From positions 91,001 to 155,000 of the forward strand of contig JBAKBP010003167.1 in assembly GCA_037953745.1 (NCBI GenBank): 64,000 nucleotides of DNA. Direction: 5' to 3'. Below the pieces are notes generated by a model. That model worked only from the letters and a program-made list of their open reading frames with translations, was not told the origin of the DNA and made no database searches. Source of the stretch: Lithodes maja (Eukaryota > Arthropoda > Malacostraca > Decapoda > Lithodidae). The translations under genes and the position numbers were made by a program. Below, piece after piece: positions 21,472-32,330 of this stretch (its first letter is position 1; each line of letters begins with the position of its first letter).

Positions 21472-23353
21472 TCATGTATATTTAACTGTGGGAGAATGAT
21501 TTTGATCACATAATTATATATAACCCGATATTATTGGAAAAAACGAGAAGTCCCATAACTTTCAGAGCTCCCTCGGACGTCCTCGCTGTTTACAAACCTC
21601 TATATTATGGAGTATAATTTATATTTATCCCCTGCTGGCAACACAGATGATGATTTCAATAAGTCATGAGCGGATGACCCTCAAACAATCTTGTATCCCC
21701 CGTTGGAATTACAACAAAAAACAATGAAAATACTGATTGCTCAAAATCTGTAGGAAAACACATGAAAAATAAGGATGCGAGCCTTTTCCCTATACAGTAA
21801 TTACCTTTGCCCCCTGCTGGCAATGTTTATGATGATGACAATAAGTCATGGGGGGAATGGGAGAAAAGGCGCCCCTCAACCGATAATTGTATTCCACGGC
21901 AGTCAAAATAAACGCGAACGTGATCACGAGCGTACTAGTACCGGTAACATAAACAAAGCGGGTGATACGCCTGAATATTACATCCTTACCCTTTGCTCAC
22001 CTCATCCTCCCATGACTTTTTGAAATTCTTATCTATGTTGGCTATACTGGGCCAAAACCTTATTTTCACAACTGAACCTATTGCTGGCTAATACAGGTAC
22101 AGTAGTCACATCCGATGGTTCTCTATATATAAAACCACTGTATCTAAAGTAAAAACAATAAAAATAGCTTTGCAATAATCATGATTGCATCTAAAAGTCA
22201 GTAATACCCACTTTTTCGGTAAGGGTTGTGTTAGTGCGCGTACCATCCGATATGTTTACATAAGGCGCATGCTCGCACCTACTTTCGCGTCTAATTTGAA
22301 TGCCTTTTTTTATGAAATTATTCCATGACTAGTTGTAATTTGCTTCCTGCTGGCAATATATACAATGATGACAAAAAATAATAGGGGGTGAGGGGGGCTC
22401 AACCCATTATTGTATCCCACGGCCAGCTACTATTTGCCCAACAGCTGGCCGTGGGATACAATAATGGGTTGATCTAAGCCCCCATGGCTTATTGTCATCA
22501 TAATATAGGCCTAGGCCTATATTGCCAGCAGGAAGCAAGTAACAGCTGGCCGTGGAATAATTGAATAAAAAAAGGAAGTCAAATTAGACCAATAATATGC
22601 CAAACCTTTGTGTGACGTCAGAGAACCATCGGATGTGAGTACTGTAACTGTATTAGGTTCAGTTGTGAAAATAAGGTTTTGGCCCAGTATTGGCAACATA
22701 CTGTAGATAAGAATTTCAAAAAGTCATGGGAGGATGAGGTGAGCAAAGGGTAAGGATGTAATGTTCAGGCGTATCACCCGCTTTGTTTATGTTACCGGTA
22801 CTAGTAGGCTACGCTTGTGATCACAGTCACATTTATTTTGACTCCCATGGAACAAAATTATAGGTTTAGGTGGGTCTTTTCATTGACCCTAATACATTAT
22901 TTATAATACCCGGTAAGGCGGCGAGCCTTTTCCAAATTAGGCTATCAGGGCAAAAAAAAAAAAAAAAAAATCAAACACGACTTACATAAACAAGACGACT
23001 GTATGCTCGGATACTATATCCTTCCCCTATTTTTTCCCTCATCCAAAACGCAGCATTCCCAAACTATCCCGTAAATTGTTGGGGTATCGGAATTGCAATT
23101 AACAATGAAAATGGCAATAATAACTGGTTTCCTCACTTTATAACAATTAATAAACCATAATAAACCTTTAAAATAAAAATAAATAAAAATAAAATACCTA
23201 AAAAAACAGGAGTTGTTCTAAAGAATTACCAGATATTTCCCTTTTTATCCTCTTAAACTCTCCATTTTCCCTGATCTTCATAGCCCTTCCCACTAGGGGC
23301 CCAGGGGAGGGGAGGGGATTAGCTTATAGATTGTTAAATAATGGGTAAATACT
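21472..23353. repeat. Family A repeat forming a ~1-kb palindrome, with extended tail
   Basis: After the TCAT duplication family A resumes. Arms at about 21890-22125 and 22615-22845 are inverse copies (shared blocks ACATAAACAAAGCGGGTGATACGC, CTTACCCTTTGCTCACCTCATC and ACATCCGATGGTTCTCT). Inside them a second inverse pair (22320-22430 against 22440-22570; CCACGGCCAGCT, TTGCTTCCTGCTGGCAATAT) meets near 22435. The whole could fold into a single long hairpin. From 22870 to 23353 the sequence is the inverse of 8240-8503 plus 9909-10020 and 13140-13240. No frame above 91 codons has any family motif. Confidence 0.7.
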
Positions 23354-23355
23354 TA

Positions 23356-24118
23356 CAGTAAACCCCCGCTAACTCCGACTCTTTTTAGTCGGAAACCCGC
23401 ACTTCTCGGAATGGCATCGGCCTCTCGGAAATGTCCCTGTATATTTCGGAGATTTCCGAGTTGGACGGGATTTGTGTCCGGTTTACAATGTTCTCTCACT
23501 CAGTTTTAACCCTCTCACCACGGAAGGGCTCTTGAACGCCCATAAAAAAGCATACACGAGCTGCCCGGAAGGGCTCTTAAACACCCATGAGGTCAAAGCC
23601 TATGAGCTTCGTGTGCGAGGCGTCGGTCCGACGCATGTAAACAACAGCCGGCTGGACCGTCGCCCCGCATCTCCGGCCACAAGAAGGAGAGCGTCGCTTG
23701 TTCGTGTGTGCCTGTATGTTGTTGTTAAGTATCCAAAAGTAGTGTAAAGTGGCTGTTTTGGCCATAAAGTTATCTCCAATGAAATCATCATCACAGCTCA
23801 ACCAGTTGACTTAGAGAGCTCTACTTAATGCCATTCTACAGGTAAATAACACAGCTACGCTTGGGGATGCGCGGGAATGCGGGAAGCAGTCAGATTAACA
23901 AATATACGGTAGCCTAGCCTAGACGTTTTTCGGCCAAAACACCCGGGTTTCGGGGAATATATATATAATACATAGCCGGGGCTGGAGGGTTAAGTGATTT
24001 TAGGATGAATTGAAGCCTGTGCCTTTTAATTATTGTGTTAATATTAATTGCTATGTACTGTACTGTCCCTGAAAACATAATAAGGTTCGTATTTGTCATG
24101 AAAATGATAAATTTCACA

Positions 24119-24156
<38 letters not shown>

Positions 24157-24314
24157 TATCTCAATTTTCTCTGGTGACGCGATCTTTCCTCTTCTAATTC
24201 GGAATTTTCCCTCTCTTAAGTCGGACGTAAGTCGGACTTCGGACATCTCGGAAAATCGGGCTTCTCGGAAGTGGTCTCCCCCCCCAATTATTCCGAGTTA
24301 GCGAGGGTTTACTC
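23356..24314. mobile_element. 959-bp TA-flanked DNA element (pogo/Tigger-like ends)
   Basis: Terminal inverted repeats start CAGTAAACCCCCGCTAACTC on the left and GAGTAAACCCTCGCTAACTC on the right, each next to a TA (23354-23355 and 24315-24316). The intact site is seen in the inverse family A copy near 8195-8235, where the sequence runs across a single TA, which proves the insertion. The inside holds a 32-base A run and no transposase, so it is non-autonomous. The ends and TA target suit the Tc1/mariner-pogo group. Confidence 0.75.
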
Positions 24315-24316
24315 TA

Positions 24317-24858
24317 TTTTCTTGCTGTAAAACAAATCTGTATAGCTTATCAATGAACAAATGAAAAAAAAAAATATATATATACCGGTATATAAAAGTC
24401 AATGCTAAAACTCTTGGATGTCACACGGTAAAAATAAAGGGAAGGATGTAGATTGTAGGGTATGCGGGTGTACGGTCCGACGGTCATCATAATTACATAG
24501 GTCGATCGCTCGCCGTTAAGTTCCCGTCTATTTTTTCTGTTATTTGCCCCCTGCTGGCAATATATATGATGATGACAAGATGCGATTTTACTATAGGGGC
24601 GCACATTTGACAGGTACCACCAAGGATATAATACAGAATTTTGTTCAGTTTCCACGCATCCAACACCAAGCTACACCATTTTCTGCTGTACGAAACACTA
24701 ACAAATACAATGAGGACACTTTGACATCAATAATGATAGACAAAATATAAAGAAAACTCGGTGGAAAAGTTGCGTTCACGGGTTTAACGTCGATGGTTTG
24801 TTTACATTGTGCTCGAGGTTAGTAGGCTACTTCGCACATCTAACTAATTTCCCAAATT
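24317..24858 (-). repeat. Family A repeat, continuation
   Basis: Inverse of 8000-8230 (the TTTTGCTGTAAAACAAATCTGTATAGC arm, GTCACACGGTAAAAATAAAGGGAAGGATGTAG and the TTTGCCCCCTGCTGGCAATATATATGATGATG core). It then passes into a block shared with 29855-30080 (TTGACAGGTACC..., GTTTCCACGCATCCAACACC, TGTACGAAACACTAA). No gene. Confidence 0.6.
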
Positions 24859-25365
24859 GGTACCAACGTTGAAGAACGCGGGCTATGAGCAGAGGTTGAG
24901 GACACTGGGGCTTCCGACACTGGCATATAGGAGAAAGAGAGGGGATATGATAGAGACTTTAAAGATAGTGTCAGGAAAGTACGATGAGGATGTGTGTGAA
25001 GGTATCTTCTTGATGCGGGAGGGAACAAGAACGAGAGGACACTCTAAGAAAATTTACAAAGAAAGAAATAGGCAAAAGAACTCATTTTGTGATAGAGTGG
25101 TAAATAAGTGGAACGCACTGCCCCAGTATGTAGTCGATTCCGAATCAATAAGGGAGTTTGAAAGTAATCTTGATAAAGCATGGGGAAGACAAGATTTGAA
25201 GTTTGATTATAAAACAAAAATACAGAATAGTAAAAATATTGCGTTTGCTACCGCCGCCGCCAACACCGTGAACGACCGCAGCAGTGCAAGTATTGGTACT
25301 GAGCTGGATACACAGGCCTAGTTTGCCTTTATCCAGAGGATCTACTGTAAGAAACTGTAAGAATA
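24859..25365 (+). mobile_element. Second copy of the CR1-superfamily LINE 3' end
   Basis: A 5'-truncated copy of 12289-12808. It keeps a 154-codon open frame (24857-25321; LKNAGYEQRLRTLGLPTL to GTELDTQA) with a six-base deletion and a few substitutions, and the same CTGTAAGAAA tail. It encodes only the RT C-terminus and has no activity. Confidence 0.85.
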
Positions 25366-25424
25366 TAGGCGTTTCAATTAAGATTTAGGCCGCGGAATAC
25401 AGTACCGGTATTGGTTAAGAGGGG

Positions 25425-26190
25425 GATTTTTTTTTTTTTTAAAGAGACAATGAACGGAGGAAGGAAAAACACAGATAAAACAAAAGGGTTCATGTGCCTA
25501 AAGGCATCCGCCATTCATAAAATGTTTGTAACAACTGGATTTAAACTTTTGTAGATTGTAAGTTTGTGGAAAGCAACTCGAGGGAAGTGAATTCCAAAGA
25601 GTAGTAGTTCTAGGGATAAATTAATTTTGATAAGCAGAAGTTCTGCATTGTGGAGGAGAAAGTGTAAATTCATGGGCGCTCTCTGCCCTAGTTCTACGGG
25701 GAAAGATGTGGAGAGGCGGCACAATTGAAGCAAGTTCCTCGGAACAATTGCTGTGAAAATATCTGTAGAATAATGCAAGGGATGCAATGTTTCTTCGTAT
25801 GGATAATGTAGGAAGGTCCTGTGTGATTGCAGGGTTATTGATTACTCTAATAGCTTTATTTTGAATTTTGTCCAACTGCCTCAATGCAACCACTCCACTT
25901 ACACTCCACAGATGTGAACAGTAATCCATCTGAGAACGCACATGACTTTTATATATTACGGCCAACTGCTCGTCAGTGAAGAATTCTCGAACTCTGTACA
26001 GGAGTCCCAGTTTTTTAGAGGCATTCTTAGAAATGCTTTTAACATAATGTGTCCAGCTCAAGTTAGTAGTTAATGTTACTCCGAGAATGTCAATACTAGG
26101 GGAAGTGGGAATATTTACATCATTAAAAAATATATGGGAGTCAGTGAGATTCTGTCGGTTAGAAAATTGAATGTACTTGCCCCCCCTCAC
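25425..26190 (-). mobile_element. LINE RT C-terminus with poly(A) tail, minus strand
   Basis: On the minus strand a 189-codon frame (26190-25621) carries DILGVTLTTNLSWTHYV, VYKSHVRSQMDYCSHLW and LDKIQNKAIRVI, the thumb region of a Jockey/CR1-superfamily RT. It continues after a frameshift near 25620 (LWNSLP-type end). The 3' UTR ends in a 15-base A run near 25427-25441. The element is 5'-truncated at the C run 26190-26203. Confidence 0.75.
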
Positions 26191-26880
26191 CCCCCCCCCC
26201 CCCTAGACTTATGTCATCATCATATATATTGCCAGCAGGGGGGAAAAAAAAACCCCAGAAAACGTAGCTAAGTTTGAGCATCATGGCAATAAACCGACGA
26301 TCGGAATAGGCGGTAAACTCCCGATTTTCGGCTCAAACGCGCTTCTATATTCTTGTCAAAAACCACATTAAAAAGTTATTAAACCGTTTATATACAGTAA
26401 GGTACTGTACTAGTATCAGACCAGAAAAGGGTGTAGGTTGTTGATGGATGCGTGGAAACCTAAATTAAATTGTCTTCGTGGTGCGATGCATAAGGTGTTG
26501 ATTTTCGGTGTGAGCATCCTGGATTCGAATCCACGGACTGCCACATGTGTTTGTAAATTTCATTAATCGATTTTAGGAGTATAGTTGGTTGTTGGAAGGA
26601 ACATAATAATTAAATCTCTAATTAGTACCGGTACGTGGTGGTACCTGTCAAATGCGCGCCCCTTCAGTAAAATTCTACAAATCTACAATGACAACAAGTC
26701 ATGGTGGAGTGATGGGGGCAAAGCCACCCCCCCCCCCCCCCATCTTAACCTATTATTGAAGGCAGTCAAAATAGACGGGAACATGATCGCGAGCGTCCGC
26801 ATAAGCCTAGAGTAAATATGGCGGGCGGTACACCTAGTAACTACCGGTACATCTTGTCAAAATTTACCGGTCAATATAAA
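26190..26880. repeat. Family A copies with poly-C runs
   Basis: Two fold-back fragments (26205-26440 and 26640-26860) carry GCCAGCAGGGGG, AGTCAAAATAGACGGGAACATGATCGCGAGCG and GGCGGTACACC. C runs lie at 26190-26203 and 26727-26741. Between them is the tRNA-like insert listed next. Confidence 0.55.
26478..26548 (+). repeat. tRNA-like sequence inside family A
   Basis: A strong B box (GGATTCGAATCC) is followed by CACGGACTGCCAC, which could pair partly with GTGGTGCG at the 5' end. The A box is weak. It sits between blocks that are contiguous elsewhere (for example near 32090-32150), which suggests an inserted tRNA-derived sequence. Confidence 0.35.
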
Positions 26881-26924
26881 GGAGCCAGACCACAGCAATT
26901 TTCAAGGATTTATTTTTTGAGATT

Positions 26925-27240
26925 TGTTGGGTAGGATGTAGGCTAGTTCCCGGGTGTATCGCCAGCCTTGTTTACACTACGCGGAGTGGCGTCGGACGCT
27001 TGCCATCTTGTTCCGTCTATTTTGATTGCCTTTGGATACAATAATATGTTGAGGAGGGGCTTTGCCCCCCTCACTCCCCCATGACATATTGTCATCATCA
27101 TATATATTGCCAGCAGGGGGCAAATAACCAAAAAATTGCCGTCAAAATAGACGCGAACTTAACCACGGCGATCTACAAATGTAAACATGACGGCGGCGGG
27201 GAGGCGTCGGACGCTTGCAGTCAAGTTCCCATCTATTTTG
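26925..27240 (-). repeat. Family A fold-back, near-complete copy
   Basis: About 315 bp, read in order: GGATGTAGGCTAGTTCCCGGGTGTATCGCC, GTTTACACTACGC, GTCTATTTTGATTGCC, the hinge GGGGCTTTGCCCCCCTCACTCCCC, TTGCCAGCAGGGGGCAAATAACC, then the inverse arm GTCAAAATAGACGCGAACTTAACC. Both halves are inverse relatives, so single strands can fold back. Confidence 0.65.
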
Positions 27241-27424
27241 AATGCTATTGGATACAATAATATAGGGTAACAATAGAAATCCAGTTGGGGTGGAGTGAGT
27301 CATACCGTAGCCTACCCCAACTGCATTTTTATCATTACCAGTTTTACCCAACCAGCGGGGGAGTGGGGGCGGCAGCCCCCACCCATAATACTAGGATAGG
27401 TTAGATAAGGTTATTAGGTTAGGC

Positions 27425-27735
27425 TAATGACTTCGGGATGGATGTAGTTACCGGGTGTACGGTCGTCATGTTTACATAGGGTGATCGCCGCGGTTAACTT
27501 CGCGTCTATTTTGACGGCGATTTTGTTTTGGTTATTTGCCCCCTGCTGGCAATATACAGTATATGATGATGACAATATGTCATGGGAAATTGAGGGGGGG
27601 CAAAGCTCCCCTCAATATATTATTGTATCCAAAGGCAGTCAAAATAGACGGGAACAAGATGGCTAAGGGTCCGACGCCACTACGCGTAGTGTATACAAGG
27701 GCTGGCGGTACGCCCACTCTTAACATTCTTGCCAT
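27425..27735 (+). repeat. Family A fold-back, near-complete copy, opposite orientation
   Basis: The mirror of the previous copy, 190 bp away: GGATGTAGTTACCGGGTGTACGG, the TTTGCCCCCTGCTGGCAATATACAG core, AGGGGGGGCAAAGCTCCCCTC, then GTCAAAATAGACGGGAACAAGATGG and GGCGGTACGCCCA. The pair together gives a larger inverted repeat. Confidence 0.65.
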
Positions 27736-28095
27736 GACTTCTCAAAGTTGACTATTTTGATAACATAGACTATTACCCACTCAACTCTGAAATTTGAGCC
27801 TACTTTCGTCAAAAGCTGGCTTGGGTTTTCAAAAATTGGGTTTTATGGGTCTCGAAAATGCATAAACCCAAGCCAACTTTTATTTACAAAAGCAATAGAC
27901 CTTTACGAGTAGCCTATACGGTATTCACTTTATACACTTTTTTTTATATACCCCTCAATTTCCCTATTCTTCATAGCCCTTCCCACTAGGCCTATCAGGG
28001 GCCATGTTTTTAGATTCTTGGATAATGGTAGCCTAAATACTAATTGCCATTAACAAATTTTGGTATAATCCTGTGTAGCGGGATGACCTGTACTG
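27736..28095. other. Non-coding; family A tail fragment
   Basis: A short family A tail block (CTTCATAGCCCTTCCCACTAGG) lies near 27970-28000. Nothing else is recognised. Confidence 0.4.
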
Positions 28096-28126
<31 letters not shown>

Positions 28127-28370
28127 TTCCAAACTTCTCCCTCTCGGGCATAGGCTGAGAGCCTGTACATTCCACCGCTTAACACGGTGAAGCCTGTGAG
28201 GTCTTGTTCCAGTCTGGGGAGTGAGACATGTGAAGCATCCATCATGGCTCGAAGCAGCTCCATCTCTGAAGCGGCTGGTTGCTTCGCTCAAGTGCTTCAC
28301 CGTCTCACCCTCCAGACTCAGACCCTCACTCTCAGAATGCCACCTATTGAGCAGTGAACTCACTAGGCAT
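28096..28370 (-). mobile_element. Retroposed sequence with 28-base poly(A)
   Basis: On the minus strand, about 250 bases of moderate-GC sequence end in a 28-base A run (28096-28123). Two overlapping frames (28363-28040 and 28263-28033) run into the A tract, and neither has a family match I recognise. The form is that of a retroposed RNA (processed pseudogene or SINE). No clear target duplication was found. Confidence 0.4.
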
Positions 28371-28527
28371 TGTCACCCTGTAACATATTTTGAATATGGG
28401 AATATTCATACAGTGTTATTTAATCAGGGAACAATGAGGGTATTTTTTTGGCATTTCGGTGGGCTTTATGGTAATGCACTGATACTAGGTACAGCACAAA
28501 TTAAATCCCAATAATATCTTCCCATTG

Positions 28528-28606
28528 ACATATCGGGATTTGAACACGGGTCCATTGGAATACCAATCCAGTGGCATGACCACTCACCTCACCTCCCCCT
28601 AAATAT
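28528..28606 (-). repeat. tRNA-like sequence, minus strand
   Basis: The minus strand has a tRNA-like order: a weak A box (GAGTGGTCATGCC), a hairpin with stem CCACTGGA/TCCAATGG and a 7-base loop, and a B box GTTCAAATCCC. The acceptor stem is poor. It is probably tRNA-derived or a pseudogene. Confidence 0.35.
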
Positions 28607-28693
28607 GTACATATATCTCAATAATTTGGTAGACGAATGTTGCAATATAGGCTATTTTTACATTTTACATTCATAGCCTAGGCTAAATAGTCC

Positions 28694-29026
28694 ACTCATA
28701 TACTAGGTTAGGTTAGGTTTTGGTTAGGTTAGATTAAAGATAGCCTATTGTTCAATGTTTCGGGATGGATGTAGTTACCGGGTGTAGGCTACCACTACCG
28801 ACCTACAACATAGGCTAAATCATCTATAAATACTTATAATAAAATAAATACTTATACTGTACATCTATAATACTAGGTTAGGTTAGGTTGTTTGGTAAAT
28901 TGATACGGTGTGACAGTCACAAGTTTTAGAATGTGTGTTTTTTGTTTTTGCATTTTTTCTTTGATATACTGTACAGGGTTGTTTAACCTAACCTAACCTA
29001 ACCTAACCTAACCTAACCTAACCTAA
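28694..29026. repeat. Interstitial telomere-type repeats (TTAGG/CCTAA)
   Basis: (TTAGG)-type runs occur at 28704-28730 and 28873-28892, and a clean (CCTAA)n of about 8.5 units at 28984-29026. TTAGG is the telomere repeat of most arthropods. Here it is internal and lies among family A copies. Confidence 0.75.
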
Positions 29027-29854
29027 AAGTAATACGTGGATAGAAACTAACCTAAAATGTACGCAATTACCAAAGCAGCACTGGATCGTGCAACTTTAAG
29101 GTCCCCTGAGTAAGGTAGGAGGGGAAAACAAATCTATAAAGCAGAAATCCCGTAAAACAGAACTTGTCATTATGCAGACAAGACTCTGTGTTTTACCCTA
29201 TATCTCCCTTATAATACATTTGCGACGGGAAGGACATATATAGGACTGAAGACTATTATATAACATACCTATAGGCTACACAAACATCGATGGGGCTTGT
29301 AACTGTCAAACCGTAAAATCTTACCGGTTGTTTGGTTAGGGTAATGTATTTTTGTATCCAAAGGCAGTCAAAATAGACGGGAACATGATGGTGAGCGTCC
29401 GCGTAGTGTAAAAAAGACGGGCGGTACACCCTGTAACTACATTCTTGCCAATGTTTCTTAGTAAATAGGCATCTGAAAGCAGTTCAACCCGCTATACAGG
29501 ATCTCACCCAAATTTTATTATAGAAAGCTTAGCCTAGCCTATAGCTTAGGCCTAAACCATATACTGTAGGCTAAATAACAAATGCAAACGAATAAACAAT
29601 TGAAAATTGCTGTGGTCCGGCTCCTTTATATTGACCAATTTACCATATTGTCATACCTAGGCTTAAAAATTAGGCTAGGCTATAGCATAGGCCTAGGCAA
29701 ATTAAAACAAATAATTAAGAAATAGGCTACATAGGCCTAGACCTGGCAGAAAGCTCGTTTGAAGCTTCATATTTGATTTGACGTTTGATACTTGAAATTT
29801 TATATTTATGAATTATAAAAGAATCTATGGTACGATTTTAGTTACTGGACACCT
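29027..29854. repeat. Non-coding; partial family A copy
   Basis: A half copy of the fold-back lies at 29345-29450 (GTATCCAAAGGCAGTCAAAATAGACGGG to GGCGGTACACC). The remainder is AT-rich with frequent TAGGCCTA-like words and no gene. Confidence 0.45.
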
Positions 29855-30490
29855 AGGCTATTTGACAGGTACCGCCAACGATTTAATACATATTTGTTTT
29901 CGGTTTCCACGCATCCAACACCAAGCTACACCCTTTTCTGGTGTACGAAACACTAAAAAAGCAATGGGGACACTTTAATAATGATAGGCTAATATGAGAC
30001 GAAATATAAAGACAACTCGGTTGCGTTCGTGGAAGTAGCGTCGCTTTGTTTACTTTACGCTCGGAGTGACTTCCCGGTCCCGCCTTGGCGGTCGACTTCA
30101 AATGGCTAAGCTTATAACCAGTTGTTGGGTCCATTTTTTTATAAAGACTTGCGTTATAGGCCATGGGATACAGGACAGGGTTGCGGGGAGGCTCTGCACC
30201 CCCTCACCCCCCCCCCCCCCCCCGTGAATTATAATAATCGTCATATATGTGGCCAGCAGGGGGCAAGTAAAACAGCTGGCCGTAGTAACCTCGAGCGTCC
30301 TAGGTAAACAAACCGCGACGATCCGAAGCGACGACGGACTCCCCCCGCCGCCGATTTTCAGCACAAACGCGCCGTTTTATTCTCGTCGAAAACCACATTT
30401 AAAAACTTATTATATCGTTTTCAATACTAGGCCTATTACCGGACCAGAAAAAGGTGTGGTAACATTCAAGGAGACTACACCAGGACTCTT
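29855..30490. repeat. Family A copy with C run
   Basis: Begins with the TTGACAGGTACCGCC and TTTCCACGCATCCAACACC block (also at 24608-24680). It includes the core GGCCAGCAGGGGGCAAGTAAAACAGCTGGCCGT and a 17-base C run (30207-30223), and ends with the AACGCGCCGTTTTATTCTCGTCGAAAACCACAT block shared with 26333-26375. Confidence 0.55.
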
Positions 30491-31489
30491 CTTCTTCTTC
30501 TTACCTCTTACTAGGTAGGCGGTTTAATTCTAGTTTCGCTTTCACAGCATACTCATAAATTTCTATGGCTACTTTAGAGTTGTCATAAAATTATACCATA
30601 CTTAATTCCTATATATGTCCAAAGCGGCGGAAATGCATTATAAGGAATTAGCCTATACCTATTGTAAACAAAAAAAATATTTTCTCCCCATATGCGGCAC
30701 CATAGCTATTACATAATACTAGGTTAGGTTAGGTAAGGTTGTTAGGTTAGGCTAATGTCGTTAATGTAGTTTATTTTAAACAGGGTGTCAATCCACAAAA
30801 TATGAATTGTGTTATCATTATGGTTTTATTATTTTGTTATCATTATAGCGCGACGGAGCGGCGAAGGCGCGAGCTCTAGGGGGTCTGGGGGCATGCCCCC
30901 CATGATTTTTTTTGAGAATTTAGATGTCTAAAACAGCATTTCCTGCAATCTAAAAGCAATCAAGATGGAAAATATGGAGACCAAAATTATGTCAATTTAC
31001 CTTTTTTTGTTTCTTAAAAAAAAAAGGGTTGGGGGAGTTTCTGTTATCATTATAGGCCTACAAAAAGTTAATTTGCGTTATCACTCAAAAGAACAGCGTC
31101 GTTTGACACCCTGGGACTTTATTAGCATTATAGGCCTATTACGTCTTTTACCCAGCAAATTCAGCAATTTCCCTGATCTTCATAGTTGGTCGGGAAGCTA
31201 TGCCTTTACAACGGCGCCTCCCTTTTGTCGCTGTGTACGTGAAACTAGAATTTTACCAGGTAGGCTATAGGCTATCCTAGTGTTTACTAGCCTAGCCTAT
31301 ACCGGTACCCCTTTGAAAGGACATTAGCCTAACCTAACAACCTTACCTAAACTATCCTCGTATTATGGGTGGGGGCTGCTGGCTGGCTGCTGCCCCCCCC
31401 CCCCCCCCCCCCCCCCCGCTATTTGACATCTTTGACAGATTTTTGGTGTAGTTTTCTTTGAAATCAGGTTTTTTCAAGTTATCGATAAT
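30491..31489. repeat. Non-coding repeats: GC palindrome, TTAGG blocks, 25-base C run
   Basis: TTAGG-like words lie at 30718-30750 and 31320-31345 in opposite orientations. A GC-rich block (GCGCGACGGAGCGGCGAAGGCGCGAGC, then GGGGGTCTGGGGGCATGCCCCCC) lies at 30848-30903, and a 25-base C run at 31393-31417. The 101-codon frame at 30965 has no family features. Confidence 0.5.
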
Positions 31490-32330
31490 GAAAATCCTCC
31501 ATGCGGACTATAATGAGAAAAATATGGCGATTCTATTGGTCGCTATTTTCCCTAATAAATTGTTTCGATAAATCTACAGTTATACTACCCCTATTTTGTG
31601 GCTATTCTGTTGGTAGTAATGGGTTAATATTATTAGTAGTAGACTTAGTATGCTTTGATGATGTGCGAAAATGTATATTTGACTTGTAATAAATACATTG
31701 AAGTATTACAAACCTTCGCGGACCCATAAACAGGGAACGTGAGCTGGGTTTAGACCGTCGCGCACCCATACACAGGGAACGTGAGCTGGGTTTAGACCGG
31801 TCGCGAGACAGGTTAATTTTCGGTTAGGTTAGGTAAGTTAGGTTTGGCTAACAATAAAAATACTAAAATGCGACGGTCCTCGGTATTAAACAACACTGTA
31901 GGCCTATTTCAAATAAAAAATAAAAAACAATAACAAATTACCTGAAAAACTCTTATCTGGTTGGTGATAATTTTTGGTGATAATAATTGGTAGTGGGGGA
32001 GGGGTAGTATAACTGTAGATTTACCATTGTTTCTAATAAGGCGGATGTAGTGTCCTTGACTATTATCAAAGGTGTAGCCTAGCTTGGTGTTGGATGCGTG
32101 GAAACCGAAAACAAATATTAAATCCTCGGTGGTACCTGTCAAATAGGTGTCCAGTAACTAAAATCGTACCGAATCTATTGACCAGAGTAGTAGGCTAGGC
32201 TAGTAGGCTAGGCATAGCCTAGGCCTAGAAAATCGACACAGTCGTTTTCTCCCACTCAGCGAAGCATTAGCCTAGGTTTACTAGGCAACAATGATATATT
32301 GGCCTCTACCCTCACTAATTACTGCAATTA
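31490..32330. repeat. Inverse pair of a family A side block
   Basis: The block AAATCTACAGTTATACTACCCCT (31570-31592) recurs inversely at 31990-32025, and 32085-32150 is the inverse of 29860-29920. A 42-bp tandem duplication (GGAACGTGAGCTGGGTTTAGACCG) lies at 31722-31805. Confidence 0.5.

Noticed and set aside
24035..24301. 88- and 110-codon frames over the poly(A) run
   Set aside because: Lys/Phe homopolymer artefacts inside the TA-flanked element.
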